Shown here: positions 1-11,525 of the stretch, piece by piece
How positions within the stretch are numbered: position 1 is the stretch's first letter
Layout of the letters: the number at the start of each line of letters is the position of its first letter
From: Xenopus tropicalis
Lineage: Eukaryota > Chordata > Amphibia > Anura > Pipidae
Direction: 5' to 3'
Assembly (NCBI RefSeq): GCF_000004195.4
Contig: NC_030679.2
Span: 19,559,212 to 19,623,211 of the forward strand
Length of the DNA stretch: 64,000 nucleotides
Notes under the pieces: model-generated
Seen by the model: the letters and a program-made list of their open reading frames with translations, nothing else
What the model was told of the DNA's origin: nothing
The model's database searches: none
Translations under genes and position numbers: made by a program

Positions 1-21
1 CCGGCGGCCTCCGGCTCCCGT

Positions 22-166
22 GATGTCTTCCTCTCTGTGCCGCGACTCCCAGCTGCTTCTGTGCTTTTATAAGGTTGCGCCCTGTGCGTGTGACGTCAGT
101 ACGCACGGGCACAACCTTATAAAAGCGAGGATGCGGCAGAGAGCCGCGGCACATAGAGGAAGATGC
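22..166. repeat. Palindromic element centred on a CRE site
   Basis: The left arm (about 22-93) and right arm (about 96-166) are inverted copies. For example TCTTCCTCTCTGTGCCGCG near 27 is mirrored by CGCGGCACATAGAGGAAGA near 147, and CTTTTATAAGGTTG near 64 by CAACCTTATAAAAG near 113. The symmetry axis falls in a perfect TGACGTCA at 91-98. It is probably a MITE cut by the window edge; its family was not recognised. Confidence 0.6.
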
Positions 167-171
167 AGTTC

Positions 172-238
172 GCCGTATAAGACGCACCAACTTTTCCCCC
201 CCAGTTTTGGGGAAGAAAAAGTGCGTCTTATACGGTGA
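172..238. repeat. Short inverted repeat (GTATAAGACGCAC family)
   Basis: CCGTATAAGACGCAC at about 173 is mirrored by GTGCGTCTTATACGG at about 222. The loop between them is C-rich and then GA-rich. It abuts the CRE-centred palindrome and may be part of the same composite element. Confidence 0.55.
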
Positions 239-1308
239 AAAATACGGTATATGCCAAGTGCCTCCTTACCATTGTGTCCTAGGCATGTGCCTCTTCTGCT
301 TACCTGTAGTTCCGACCTGGTGTATAGCCCTAATTTCACAAATAATTCTCTGCTCTTCCAGTGGATTTTGGAGACACTTTTTATGGGCAATTTAATTTGT
401 AAAGGGATCCAGCACCTTTAAAGTTAGACAAGTATCTCTGAGTATATTTATAATGTAAAATTATACTTGATGTCTGTAATGCTATTAATTTTTAAAAAAG
501 CAGCATATATAGGAAGGCTGGTAATGTATGGACATTATGTATGTAATGTATGGCTGGCTTGTGCCCTGTGTGTACAATAGTTATCATTAACAATATATGC
601 CTGCAGCGTTCTAGGGATTACTTTTATAGACTGTGCATTATGTAATTCTTAGGAAGCCCCCTTTTGCCTCTAGTCCATTATTGCTAATAGCAGCAATAAA
701 AAGCCTCATTAAGAGGATAGGATAACACATAATGGAAAACATAATTAAAATAATAATACAGGGGAAAAATACCATCTAATGGACACTGTCACCACCATTT
801 TGTTGAAATGTTTCTGCTCTGCAATTAAGTAGAATTTACAAAATTGCACTGATCACCTAGACTAGACACAAGAATAATTTTGCTAACTGTGTGCTCCATT
901 TAGTCTAGTTATGGGAATGTGAGCATGAACTTGCTTGCACCTAATGATTGGCAAGCAAACACCATTTCCACTGCTGCCCCAGAACTGACACTATTTGCAT
1001 GCATATAAGTACATAAGTACATATGATGAGGCTCACTTGCATTTGCACTAGTAAATGTTGCACATGTTCCAAAGCACATTATTTGCTGGAGTCTTTAGGG
1101 ATGCTGGGAATCTCAAATATAACAATGCACTGAGGGTAAAAACACTATAGTTTATAATGCAGGTGCTTTGAAAGAGACTTGGCCACAAGTCTCTTTCACC
1201 TCCCACTGGTGATATAAAGCATATGAAAGTCATATGTGCCACCTTACCTTGAGTTACTTCTTATATTCCAGTACATCTCTTGGGTATACACAACTGGCCA
1301 TATAAACC
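239..1308. other. No recognisable gene or repeat
   Basis: This is AT-rich sequence with stops in every frame. I see no exon, RNA gene or clear repeat end. Confidence 0.4.
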
Positions 1309-1330
1309 AATGTATATATATATATATATA
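1309..1330. repeat. (TA)n microsatellite, left flank of Tc1 copy A
   Basis: A short uninterrupted TA run that ends exactly where the Tc1 inverted terminal repeat begins. Its last TA serves as the target dinucleotide. Confidence 0.8.
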
Positions 1331-2927
1331 CAGTGGCTTGCAAAAGTATTCGGCCCCCTTGAAATTTTCCACATTTTGTCACATTACAGCCACAAACATA
1401 AATCAATTTTATTGGAATTCCACGTGAAAGACCAATACAAAGTGGTGTACACATGAGAAGTGGAAGGAAAATCATACATGATTCCAAACATTTTTTACAA
1501 ATAAATAACTGCAAAGTGGGGTGTGCGTAATTATTCAGCCCCCTGAGTCAATACTTTGTAGAAGCACCTTTTGCTGCAATTACAGCTGCCAGGCTTTTAG
1601 GGTATGTCTTTACCAGCTTTGCACATCTAGAGACTGAAATCCTTGCACATTCTTCTTTGAAAAACAGCTCCAGCTCAGTCAGATTAGATGGACAGCGTTT
1701 GTGAACAGCAGTTTTCAGATCTTGCCACAGATTCTTGATTGGATTTAGATCTGGACTTTGACTGGGCCATTCTAACACATGGATTTGTTTTGTTTTAAAC
1801 CATTCCATTGTTGCCCTGGCTTTATGTTTAGGGTCGTTGTCCTGCTGGAAGGTGAACCTCCGCCCCAGTCTCAAGTCTTTTGCAGACTCCAAGAGGTTTT
1901 CTTCCAAGATTGCCCTGTATTTGGCTCCATCCATCTTCCCATCAACTCTGACCAGCTTCCCTGTCCCTGCTGAAGAGAAGCACCCCAGAGCATGATGCTG
2001 CCACCACCATATGTGACAGTGGGGATGGTGTGTTCAGAGTGATGTGCAGTGTTAGTTTTCCGCCACACATAGCGTTTTGCATTTTGGCCAAAAAGTTCCA
2101 TTTTGGTCTCATCTGACCAGAGCACCTTCTTCCACATGTTTGCTGTGTCCCCCACATGGCTTGTGGCAAACTGCAAACGGGACTTCTTATGGTTTTCTGT
2201 TAACAATGGCTTTCTTCTTGCCACTCTTCCATAAAGGCCAACTTTGTGCAGTGCACGACTAATAGTTGTCCTATGGACAGATTCCCCCACCTGAGCTGTA
2301 GATCTCTGTAGCTCCCCCAGAGTCACCATGGGCCTCTTGGCTGCACTTCTGATCAGCGCTCTCCTTGTTCGGCCTGTGAGTTTAGGTGGACGGCCTTGTC
2401 TTGGTAGGTTTACAGTTGTGCCATACTCCTTCCATTTCTGAATGATCGCTTGAACAGTGCTCCGTGGGATGTTCAAGGCTTTGGAAATCTTTTTGTAGCC
2501 TAAGCCAGCTTTAAATTTCTCAATAACTTGATCCCTGACCTGTCTGGTGTGTTCTTTGGACTTCATGGTGTTGTTGCTCCCAATATTCTCTTAGACAACC
2601 TCTGAGGCCGTCACAGAGCAGCTGTATTTGTACTGACATTAGATTACACACAGGTGCACTCTATTTAGTCATTAGCACTCATCAGGCAATGTCTATGGGC
2701 AACTGACTGCACTCAGACCAAAGGGGGCTGAATAATTACGCACACCCCACTTTGCAGTTATTTATTTGTAAAAAATGTTTGGAATCATGTATGATTTTCG
2801 TTCCACGTCTCACGTGTACACCACTTTGTATTGGTCTTTCACGTTGAATTCCAATAAAATTGATTCATGTTTGTGGCTGTAATGTGACAAAATGTGGAAA
2901 AGTTCAATTGAATACTTTTGCAAGCCA

Positions 2928-2930
<3 letters not shown>
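1331..2930 (-). mobile_element. Tc1/mariner transposon, full length, copy A (defective)
   Basis: The 1600-bp element starts CAGTGGCTTGCAAAAGTATT and ends with its inverse, flanked by TA on both sides as expected for Tc1. The inverted terminal repeats are about 210 bp long (1331 to about 1545, and about 2723-2930), so this is a long-ITR Tc1 type. It encodes a transposase on the minus strand that is broken (see the pseudogene entry). It lies between two (TA)n tracts, so it inserted into a TA microsatellite. A second full-length copy is at 46724-48326, and a deletion derivative is at 3916-4230. Confidence 0.95.
1548..2566 (-). pseudogene. Tc1 transposase, frameshifted, catalytic Glu lost
   Basis: The frame opens with MKSKEHTRQVRD at 2566 and matches the 338-residue transposase of the other full-length copy for about 195 residues. 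This covers the N-terminal helix-turn-helix DNA-binding region, the GRPPKL linker and the first catalytic Asp in LWSDET. Near 1980 two extra bases sit in the codons after the residues LWG and shift the frame. The correct frame resumes and runs to 1548, carrying QQDNDPKH (second Asp) and PDLNPIKNLW. In that last motif the third catalytic residue Glu is replaced by Lys. Two independent lesions make this copy non-autonomous, although its termini look intact and could be mobilised in trans. Confidence 0.93.

Positions 2931-2980
<50 letters not shown>
2931..2980. repeat. (TA)n microsatellite, right flank of Tc1 copy A
   Basis: About 50 bp of pure TA that starts directly after the right Tc1 terminus. 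Confidence 0.9.
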
Positions 2981-2983
<3 letters not shown>

Positions 2984-2999
2984 TATATAAATAAGTAAT

Positions 3000-3330
3000 T
3001 TACCAAGAAAGCTGGAAGAGATGCTAAAGGTAAGCCATGACTCTTTATTTATAGAATAATGTCCTTTAAGGAAAACTGTACCTTCAGATAGTAAATACTT
3101 CACCAACAGATAGTTTAAATCAGTGCTGTCCAACATCTGTGGTACCATGGGCTGCAATTTTTCTGACCTTCATGGTAGAGGGCCGATAATGGAAGTCAGT
3201 TTTGATCATTCCTTTTTTAAACTGCACCCACTTTAAACCACACCCATGTTAACACAAATATTTTTAAGACCATACCCACATTAATGGTGGTAGCACACCA
3301 AAAAGACAAATGGTTGGTGCTCACTTGAGG
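3000..3330. repeat. Fragments of interspersed repeats
   Basis: At 3000-3115 there is a fragment whose second half (GGAAAACTGTACC... CCAACAGATAGTTT) recurs near 6583 and 7705. At about 3123 a GTGCTGTCCAAC terminus resembles hAT-type ends, but no matching right end is visible. Confidence 0.35.
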
Positions 3331-3537
3331 GATATAAACCATCACTCATATTTGAAAAAAGTTAAAGAAAGAATTTTATCAAGTCATATTAAGCCACACT
3401 CTAAAATCCATATGGTTCCTCCTCCCCTGTGGATAGCACAGCAACCCCCCAGCACATAAATACCTTAGGGACCCACTAACAACTATTTCCAAATGCCAAC
3501 AAACTCCCAAAACAAACCCCCACCAGGTTCATCGCCC

Positions 3538-3682
3538 ACGGGCAGCATAGGGCAGGCAGCATATGACATGCACAGGCAGCTAAGGGCAGGCAGCGTATGG
3601 CACACACAGGCAGCATAGGACAGGCAGAGTATGACACACACAGGCAGCATAGGGCAGGGGCAGGCAGAGTATAGCACACAGT
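3538..3682. repeat. Short tandem repeat, unit about 35 bp, about 4 copies
   Basis: Successive blocks follow the pattern GGCAGCATAGGGCAGGCAG, then TATGACACACACA with variation. The copies have diverged in sequence and length. Confidence 0.6.
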
Positions 3683-3740
3683 GGGCTGCCAGGGACAGTT
3701 GATGTATTATGTGGCTTATTAAAGAATATTACCAAACTGG

Positions 3741-3752
3741 AATATATATATA

Positions 3753-3807
<55 letters not shown>
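3741..3807. repeat. (TA)n/(TG)n microsatellite
   Basis: A TA run with a short GTGTGTG interruption near 3755. It is followed by a short unique stretch and then by another TA run and the Tc1-derived MITE. Confidence 0.85.
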
Positions 3808-3812
<5 letters not shown>

Positions 3813-3915
3813 CCAGGCAAAGGTAGCACCCCATGCTAAGGGGGTTGATACCTGGGAGCCTGTGCAAAAAAGTAAAGTACAGATACAAAAAATGTTATAT
3901 ATATATATATATATA

Positions 3916-4230
3916 CAGTGGCTTGCAAAAGTATTCGGCCCCCTTGAACTTTTCCACATTTTGTCACATTACAACCACAAACATGAATCCATTTTATTGG
4001 AATTCCACATGAGAGACCAATGCAAAGTGGTGTACACGTGGTAACTTTGCAGTTATTTATTTGTAAATAATGTTTGGAATCATGTATGATTTTCGTTCCA
4101 CTTCTCACGTGTACACCACTTTGTATTGGTCTTTCACGTGGAATTCCAATAAAATGGATTCATGTTTGTGGCTGTAATGTGACAAAATGTGGAAAAGTTC
4201 AAGGGGGCCGAATACTTTTGCAAGCCACTG
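3916..4230. mobile_element. Tc1-derived MITE (internal deletion of the same family)
   Basis: This 315-bp element starts CAGTGGCTTGCAAAAG and ends CTTTTGCAAGCCACTG with TA on each side. It consists of the outer parts of the two long Tc1 terminal repeats joined at about 4040, with the whole transposase region deleted. The left flank is a (TA)n run. Near identity to the ITRs of copies A and B shows that it was derived from this family. Confidence 0.92.
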
Positions 4231-4559
4231 TATATACTATTAACATCTTTTCCCTTGAGCCCAACATTTTGTGATGGGCTGTGTTCTCCCTCAAAGATCA
4301 CCTGACAGGAAATAATGCAGCTGTATGCAATATATTTTTGTGGAGACCTTTATTGTTTGGGGGTAAAGGTATCCTTTATGGTTAATGGAACTTGGCTTAC
4401 TTTTGGTGTCTTTAAGCATTACATTCTGAAGCAACCTGAAATTTCCCCTACTGACGGGCTTCAAAATTGCACTTCTGCAATAGCTTGGCATGTGATAACT
4501 GCCTTGATATATGGACTGCACCAGTACGGGGCATTAGATGGTACTTAGAAACATGCTAC

Positions 4560-5555
4560 TCACACTTCTAACATGCTGCACACCCAAAAGTGCCCACTGT
4601 TCCTAGACTGATAGAATTCCTCAGGTAACAGGATACAGTGTTGAGTACAGAACTTTGTGATCTCAAACAAGAATATTTAGTACATTGTCAGAGCTCTCAT
4701 TTCTTGAAATGAGTTGTGCTAAGGTTTGTCACTACTGATTGAGTCAATTCAGAGGGAAACACTATAGTAGAGAAGAGATGGGCTGGTGATCCCTACAAGT
4801 TAGGTGCCACAGAGAAGAGTGCCGATGGCTGAACAAGAGCTTACCACATGGAATAATTGGGCTCTGTTGCATTGCTAATAGTCTGATCTGACCTTTCCCA
4901 GGGTTCTATTACTTGATGAATACGCAGATGCCCCTGTATCTTTTGTTTCCCATGCATCCATCCCAACAATGGGCAGAGAGTTCTAATCTATATGCCAAAC
5001 TAAATGTTTAGACACAAAACATTAAGCATGAGGTGGCTATCAGATATCCCTCCACTAAGAACGCTTTCAAGATGCTGGATTGCAGTATTATTTCTCTGAC
5101 ACATAAGCATTTGAATCGTATTCAGGTGAGGAGACCGTTAAATAGACACCAGTGTGGTTTATGTAATAGCTTGTGGTCTGTCTCCCAGTAAGAGAATACT
5201 CTTCAGTTATCTTGCTTTGTTGACCTGAATGCAGCTGGAATCCTTCAGCACAACATTCATTCTAGTTATTCTTATTACTTCTTCCATTTCTATAGCCCTA
5301 ACATATAAAAGATGTAAAAGATTAAGATTACCTGATTTTTAATGAGAAGTCTCAGGAAAGACGAAAAAAAAAACTAGGCCATGCCAAGTCACAAAGGTTA
5401 AAACAACTACTAATCTAAAACTGGGTATACATGCAAAATAAATGTTTTTTTCCTAACTGGGTCACCAGTCAGAGCAATTGGATTTTATTGACATCCTCCC
5501 TAAATTTACTTTTAGTATCACATAGACATTGATATTCTACGATCAAATGCAATTG
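4560..5555. other. No recognisable gene or repeat
   Basis: AT-rich sequence; I see no exon-like frame and no clear terminal repeat. Confidence 0.4.
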
Positions 5556-5860
5556 GTCTTCTTTTTTTAGTTTGTATGGCTTTTCAGTTACAATATTTCA
5601 CTTTTTGTTTAGCACCTCTCCAGTATTTCCGCAGCTATCTGGTTACTAGGGTCTTATTTACCCTAGCAACTAGACAGTGGTTTGAAAGAATGGTGGGAAT
5701 ATAAATAGGAGAGGGCCTGAATAGAAAGATAAGTGATAAAGGTAGCAATAACATTATAGCTTTATTGACTTTTTGCCTGCCAGAGTCAGTGACCCCCATT
5801 TCAAAGCTGGAAAGAGTCAGAAGAGGAAGGCAAATAATCAAATGTTGCTCCATGATAGGA
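5556..5860. repeat. Fragment of a palindromic MITE family (as at 13366-13815)
   Basis: Blocks such as AGCTATCTGGTTACTAGGG, GCAACTAGACAGTGGTTTGA and GGAGAGGGCCTGAATAGAAA match the middle of the complete element at 13366-13815. The ends are missing. Confidence 0.6.
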
Positions 5861-6006
5861 AACACTAGGATTACGCACAGTAACTGTATCTCACAACCAC
5901 CCTGGCTAAGTTGATGACATATTAAACAGCTCACTTCTGATTTATTTTTAGACAAGGACATAAAAAATATCTGCTGTGCAAATTATCCCCTGGCAACAGA
6001 TGCAGG

Positions 6007-6310
6007 TAAAGCTGGCCATACCTGGTAAGATCCACTAGTTTGCTGAGGTCACCAACCAAGCTTCTCTTTACCTGATTTGGGTACCAAGGCGGGAGGGGGG
6101 ATTTGGTATGAACCAATTATTTGCTTGAAGGCCAACTATCATCTTATGTATATATAATGCTAATCTATGCACACCAGTCTGGAGAGGACCAGGCCAATGT
6201 GCTATAACAGTCTTCACCTTGATATTTGTCTGATTCTCAGCCATATGTAGATTGGGTGGGACCTCCCATGAGCCCCATGCGCAGGCCAATAAGTTGCTGA
6301 CTCGGTCAGG
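6007..6310. repeat. Degenerate MITE with TAAAGCTGGCCATAC terminus
   Basis: Only the left terminus TAAAGCTGGCCATACC is clear. It is shared with the complete palindromic copies at 25755-26102 and 51004-51343. The right end is not visible. Confidence 0.4.
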
Positions 6311-6569
6311 AGCTTTTATCAGCCATCTTAAAGGCTTATAATTTGTCTTTTACCTGCCTTAGGGGCATTTTGTTGCCACTGAGATTAATACTTCTCCATC
6401 TAGGCAACAGAATACTAAGAATCACTTTAAAATGCCTGCCCAACACCTATTGCTTTTTCATTTGTTTCTGAAATACAACTCCCAACCCCTCCTAATAAAC
6501 CTTATAACATGATGTCACAGCACATACACACACAAACCCTGCAGGTTTAAAGTGTAGGTGCTGCTTCAT

Positions 6570-7090
6570 GCTGGCTTTTTTTAAATGGAAAACTATACCC
6601 CCAGAATGAATACTTAACCAACAGATTTTATTATGTTTATATTATGTTAAGTGACCTATTAAGGAGTCTTGCCAAACTGAAATATATATATATATATATA
6701 TCAGTAAATATTTACATTTTACATCCTTTCCCTTGAGCCGCCATTTAGTGATGGGCTGTGTGCTCCACTTACAGATCACATGACCAGAAATAATGCAGCT
6801 CTAACTGTAACAGGAAGAAGTGTGGGAGTAAAAGGCAGAACTCTGCCCATTAATTGGCTGATGGGGCCTAGCATGTATGTGTGCCTTGGCTTGTTTGTGT
6901 GCACTGTGAATCCTATGATCCCATGAGGTGGCCCTGAATTCTTAAAATGGCAATTTTCTATTTCCAATAGCACATACTATAAAAAAGTATATTTTTATGA
7001 AAATAGTTTATTTAGATGAAGCAGGGTTTATGAGCTGGTTTATGCAATATATTTTTATAGAGACCTACATTGTTTTGGGGTATTATTTTA
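6570..7090. repeat. Interspersed repeat (shared with 7705-8000 and 4231-4400)
   Basis: The blocks CTTGAGCCGCCATTTAGTGATGGGCTGTG, GATCACATGACCAG and AGGAAGAAGTGTGGGAGTAAAA recur near 7838-7900, and a shorter part recurs near 4253-4310. It contains a (TA)n run at 6682-6700. The family is not recognised. Confidence 0.6.
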
Positions 7091-7704
7091 AGCAGCAGCA
7101 GCATGTCTCCCCTTCTGGGGTTCGATTTCAGAGTAATCTCTGTATGGAAGTTAAGTGCAAGATGGCTGACACAGTGCTTCTAATTGGCATTCTCACTTGT
7201 GAATTTTTTTGCATCTGCAATTAAGTTTTGGTTATCTTCTTTAGGGAACCGAGGGCACAGTGGGTCTAATGAAGGAATTAGACAAGTCTTGTTTTTCTCT
7301 TCTTTTTGTGAGACTTTGCTGGAGCTCCCAGAAATGTCTTCCATCCCAATTCTGATCTGCATTCAGATGAGTAAGTATCTGACAAGCAGCCAGAAACCCT
7401 CAGAAAGAATTTCCTTTTATCTTGCAAAACTTCCCTCTGGCCCAGACTGACAGTTTCCGTGTGAGCATAGTGACTGGAATAAGCTGAATCAATAATGACT
7501 CTTCACTGTAGGAAATCATACGGATAATAGAAAACAGCAGACAAGGTGTATAACTACTTGCCTCTCCACAGGTGCATTTATAAAGAAATCACACTGTTCT
7601 GAAATGCATCTAAGCACTTACCCATCAAATCTTGGCTTTCTAACATGTAGTAGACAAAATTAATTGTTGGTGCATTTTAGCACATTTGTGCCTTTGTGAG
7701 GTTA

Positions 7705-8010
7705 AAGAAAAACGAAATCCCCAGAATGAATGCTTAACCAACAGATAGTTTATGTCATATTAAGTGGCCAAGTAGAGAATCTTAACAAACTGGAATATAT
7801 ATATCAGTAAATATTGCCCTTTTACATTGTGCACCTTGAGCCGCCATTTTGTAATGGAGTGTGCTCCCTCAGAGATCACCTGACAGGAAGAAGTGTGGGA
7901 GTAAAAGACAGAACTCTGTCCTTTCATTGGCTCATGTGACCTAACATGTATGTGTGCCCATCAAATAGTTGCCTTGGTTCAGTTAAAACATAACTTTTAC
8001 TTGTATTAAC
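7705..8010. repeat. Second copy of the 6570-7090 repeat
   Basis: It shares CCAGAATGAATGCTTAACC, CTTGAGCCGCCATTTTG and the segment CACCTGACAGGAAGAAGTGT, with small differences. Confidence 0.6.
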
Positions 8011-8157
8011 TTTAAATATTAACTTTTGGTGGAGGTGACAGGCTGAACTGCCTCACACACATACAATACAATGCATCAGGCGCATAAACCAACCATTCTA
8101 TCAAAAAGAGGTATTGTTTCCCATGTGGCTATTAGGTAGTGAGTCACATGTACAAGT

Positions 8158-8488
8158 ACAGGTATGGGATCCCTTATCCGGAAACCCGTTATCCAGAAAG
8201 CTCAGAATTATGGAAAGCCTGTCTCCCATAGACTCCATTTTAATCAAATAATTCAGAATTTTAAAACCAATTTCCTTTTTCTCTGTAGTAATAAAACAGT
8301 ACCTTGTAATTGATCCCAACTAAGATATAAATAATCCTTATTGGAGGCAAAACAGTCCAATTAGGTATTAATTAATGTTTTATTGATTTTTTAGTAGACT
8401 TAATGTATGGAGATCCAAACTACGGAAAGACCCCTTATCTGGAATACCCTTGGTCCCGAGCATTCTGGATAATGGCTCCTATACCTGT
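8158..8488. mobile_element. MITE with ACAGGTATGGGAT termini
   Basis: The inverted ends are ACAGGTATGGGATCC at 8158 and TCCTATACCTGT at 8488, flanked by TA/GTA. The body carries TTATCCGGAAAC and TTATCCAGAAAG motifs and their inverse GGATAA blocks. Four more copies of this family lie at about 25325, 26215, 42799 and 63764. I do not assign a superfamily. Confidence 0.8.
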
Positions 8489-8829
8489 AGTATACGGCTA
8501 TTAATAATACTTTAATATTTTGTTGCCACATGTACCTTTTGGTGAAATCACTATAGACACATACCTAGTTTGAGAGTTTAATCAATATTGTTTTTAATTT
8601 AATACAAGTAAAAGTTATGTTTTAACAGTAATTTGATGGGACAGTGCAATATAAACTAAGTTTTTTCCCTTTTCTACATTTGTATTACCTAAACCAGAAC
8701 CCTGATGCTGGTTTGTTGCTGTGCCCAGTCTGGCTATCCAGAATACTACTGTGTAGCTCTTATAAACTACATGTGACTTAGTCAGTGTCACAGGGAAGAC
8801 GGCGCCCAGCACTAGCAAGTGGTTATGAA

Positions 8830-8960
8830 TCACTGAAGATGGGCCTATTGTGTTCCAAAACATTTGATCATATGTGAAGTGTCACAATCACCTTGTAATA
8901 AATTTGAGATCTCCCTGATCCTGAAAGTATCGGCTGTCACTTTTTTCTTTAAATAGTCTG
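8830..8960 (+). repeat. Penelope-like 3' end remnant with hammerhead-like motif (tentative)
   Basis: CACTGAAGATGGGCC, a short loop, then CCAAAACATTTG has the layout CTGA - four purine-rich bases - stem - (G)AAAC that is seen in better form at 39226-39262 and 54674-54705. Downstream CTTGTAATAAATTTGAG resembles the tail of such ends. The core is decayed. Confidence 0.4.
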
Positions 8961-9718
8961 ACTGGCCAGTGGTAATGCCAATACTTGAATTCCCTATTCT
9001 TTTTATTTATGAAGTCATCTGAGTCATCCTGACACATATCCACTCAGCAAGGAGCAAGGAGATAGTAGTCAAAACAGCCAATCCGAAAGGCCTTTTAAAA
9101 TGTGCTTTGGTGCTGTACAGAGTTCATTTATCATGCTTAGTAATGTAGGCATTTAAGTATGGAACAGAGTCTAATACCGTATATAATCTTATTTAGGAGA
9201 ATGACAAATTCTGTATTAACGGTGGATTTTCCTTTCTCTGTCTTATTGTGGATTTTGCCTTTGACGTCAGCACTGCGGCTGGGAGGCTTTGATACTCACA
9301 ACCCTTTATGTTTGATTCTGAAGGTCTTAACGCAAGCCTAGGCCCAGATCTGTTGGCAGGCCACAAACGCCCCAGCCCTGCACAATCCTATCCATTCTTT
9401 ACATATTATAAAGGATTTCAATCCCTCTATTATTTTTATGCATGAAGCACTGCCTCTATTTAATTCATTTTTATGTTGCCACAATTTAGCTAAGATAAAC
9501 TGGAATTTGGAGATTTAAGGGCACATTTCCCTTGCTGTTAAGCACAGACATTCCCCCCATATCTAATATGACTTCATAGTGAGACTGAAACTACTGGCTC
9601 TGCCGTGGCTTTAGTTGATATCCTTAGTAGAAATGTCACTGTAGCATGGGTGCTGTTTGCCTTAATCAAAAATGACAAATTCCCCTCTGCTTTAACCCAA
9701 TGACAGACAGAACAGGTT
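8961..9718. other. No recognisable gene or repeat
   Basis: No exon-like reading frame or repeat terminus was recognised. Confidence 0.35.
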
Positions 9719-11525
9719 TCAGCTTTTGGGTTCATGAAGCGGAGTTGCAACAATATGAGTGTAAACAGGGTAGGATATGATTTTGTTTTTTAAGGTGTTC
9801 AGAGAGTGTTCATTACAGAGAAATTCAGAGATGGAATTCCAGAGGTAAGGAGCAGCAAGAAAGAAAGGTTGGGGAACCACACTAGGTTGTACCAGAGAAA
9901 AGGATTTGTTAGCAAAAGCAGCAGAGGAAGAGTTGCTAGAAAGGTAGGTAGAGAAGCAGGAAGCAGCTTGATCAGGAATGCCAAGAGAATAGAGAATTTG
10001 CATTAGAATAGAATGGTCAGCAGTAAGGGGGGTGGACAGGCAGGAGTATGTTCAAGGGTGAGATTCATGTGGTGAGGGATGAAGAATGGTGTTGAATATG
10101 GAAAGCAAGCCTCATGGATTTCACTTATTATTTATGAGGGTGCTATAGTAAAGCTACTTAGCCTGGGAGAGGGCAGAGTGGAAGGAGAAAGTCTGCTTTT
10201 ATACAGGATTTCCTCTAAATGTTCTCTGTTGGTTGTGAACAGGAGTGCAAGACTCATGTCTAAGAATTTAGCCAAGGGCAGGGATTCTGGGAGCAAATGT
10301 GCTGTGGTTGCAGAGGGGTATTGTTGCTAATAATGGAGGACAGAATAAAGCTAAGGGTACTGAGAAGTAAATCCGGATTAGAGGAAACACTGAGGGATGA
10401 CAAACTAGCCAATGGAGTGTTACACATACAAGGATTTTTGGCTGTGGTTAGCAGAGATGGGATTGTGAGAGATAAGATGATGATCTGATCTGATAATCTG
10501 AAAGAGGAAATGGATCAATGTTGAAAGCAGAAAGGGATAGGTTTGTGGTAAAGACTAGATATGTGTCCCCAACCTGTCTTACTCGTGAGCCACAGTCAAG
10601 TGTAAAAAGACTTGGAGAGCAACACAAGCATCATAAAAGTTCATGGAGGAGCCAAATAAGGGCTAAGATTGGCTATTAGGCAGCCTCTATGCACACTAAC
10701 AGCTTACAGGAGGCTTTATTTGGTAGTAAATCTTGTTTTTATTCAACCAAAACTTGCCACCAAGTCAGGAATTCAAAAATAACTACCTGATTTGGGGTAA
10801 CTGAGAGCAACATCCAAGGGGTTGGTGAGCAACATGTTGCCCCCGAGCCATTGGTTGGGGAATCACTGGACTAGATCAAGGGGATGATAATTCTTATGAG
10901 TGGCTCTTTTTGTCCACTGCTGGAGATCATAGGAGGAGGTTAAATAGAGAAATGAAGATGACCAGGTCAGAGAGGGATCATCTTGTATCAGAACACAGGA
11001 AAAGGCAGAGCCAGAATTCAAAGGCAGAGAAAGCAGAGAATGTGGCAGATGGAGGTCTGTAAACAACAGGCACACATGCTTAGAGAGGGTGGAACAGCTA
11101 AACTGCATTCACCTCAAAAGAAGGAAGGTGGTTTAGAGATAAGGTAAAGCAGCAATGATGGGGAGCAGAATACCTAATCCTCCTTCATGGCCAGTGGATC
11201 AAGGAGTATGAGAAAAGTAGATACCACTTAAGTGTCATTATTGTTCTGAGTCAGGTTGCAGTTAGGAAGAGATGAAGCGATTTAGGGCTATGGCCCACGG
11301 GGAGAATCGCCAGTGGGAAGGTATTCGTGAAGCTTCATTTTTTGAATTTGCACAAAGAAAAAGTAGCGCATACTCTCTTGGATGAAAGGAAGCAGTATTT
11401 AATACAGACTGAAGTGGGGCGAGATGGTAGTTTGGGAGGCCAGTTAGTAGCAAGCTGGAATAGTCTAAATGGGATAGGGTGAGAGCATGCAGATTTTGGC
11501 AATATAGCTTAAGAAAAAGTGACAT
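9719..11525 (-). pseudogene. L2/CR1-like LINE remnant (reverse transcriptase C-terminal region)
   Basis: On the minus strand, 11525-11262 reads LTLSHLDYSSLLLTGLP followed by LAPLQSVLNTA. This is the well-known segment of L2/CR1-clade reverse transcriptases near the end of the RT domain. Further downstream, 9984-9750 reads PFFLAAPYLWNSISEFL then LNTLKNKI, corresponding to the C-terminal WNSLP-type motif of the same polyproteins. Frames shift several times between them and stops are present, so it is an old dead copy. A hAT MITE (10561-10868) has inserted in the middle and duplicated 8 bp of the LINE, which dates the LINE as older. The clade assignment is from motifs only. Confidence 0.7.
10561..10868. 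mobile_element. hAT-type MITE with 8-bp target duplication
   Basis: Left end ATGTGTCCCCAACC; right end GGTTGGGGAATCACTG. It is flanked by the exact 8-bp direct repeat GACTAGAT (10553-10560 and 10869-10876). The 8-bp duplication and CAGTG-type end point to hAT. It interrupts the LINE remnant around it. Confidence 0.85.
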
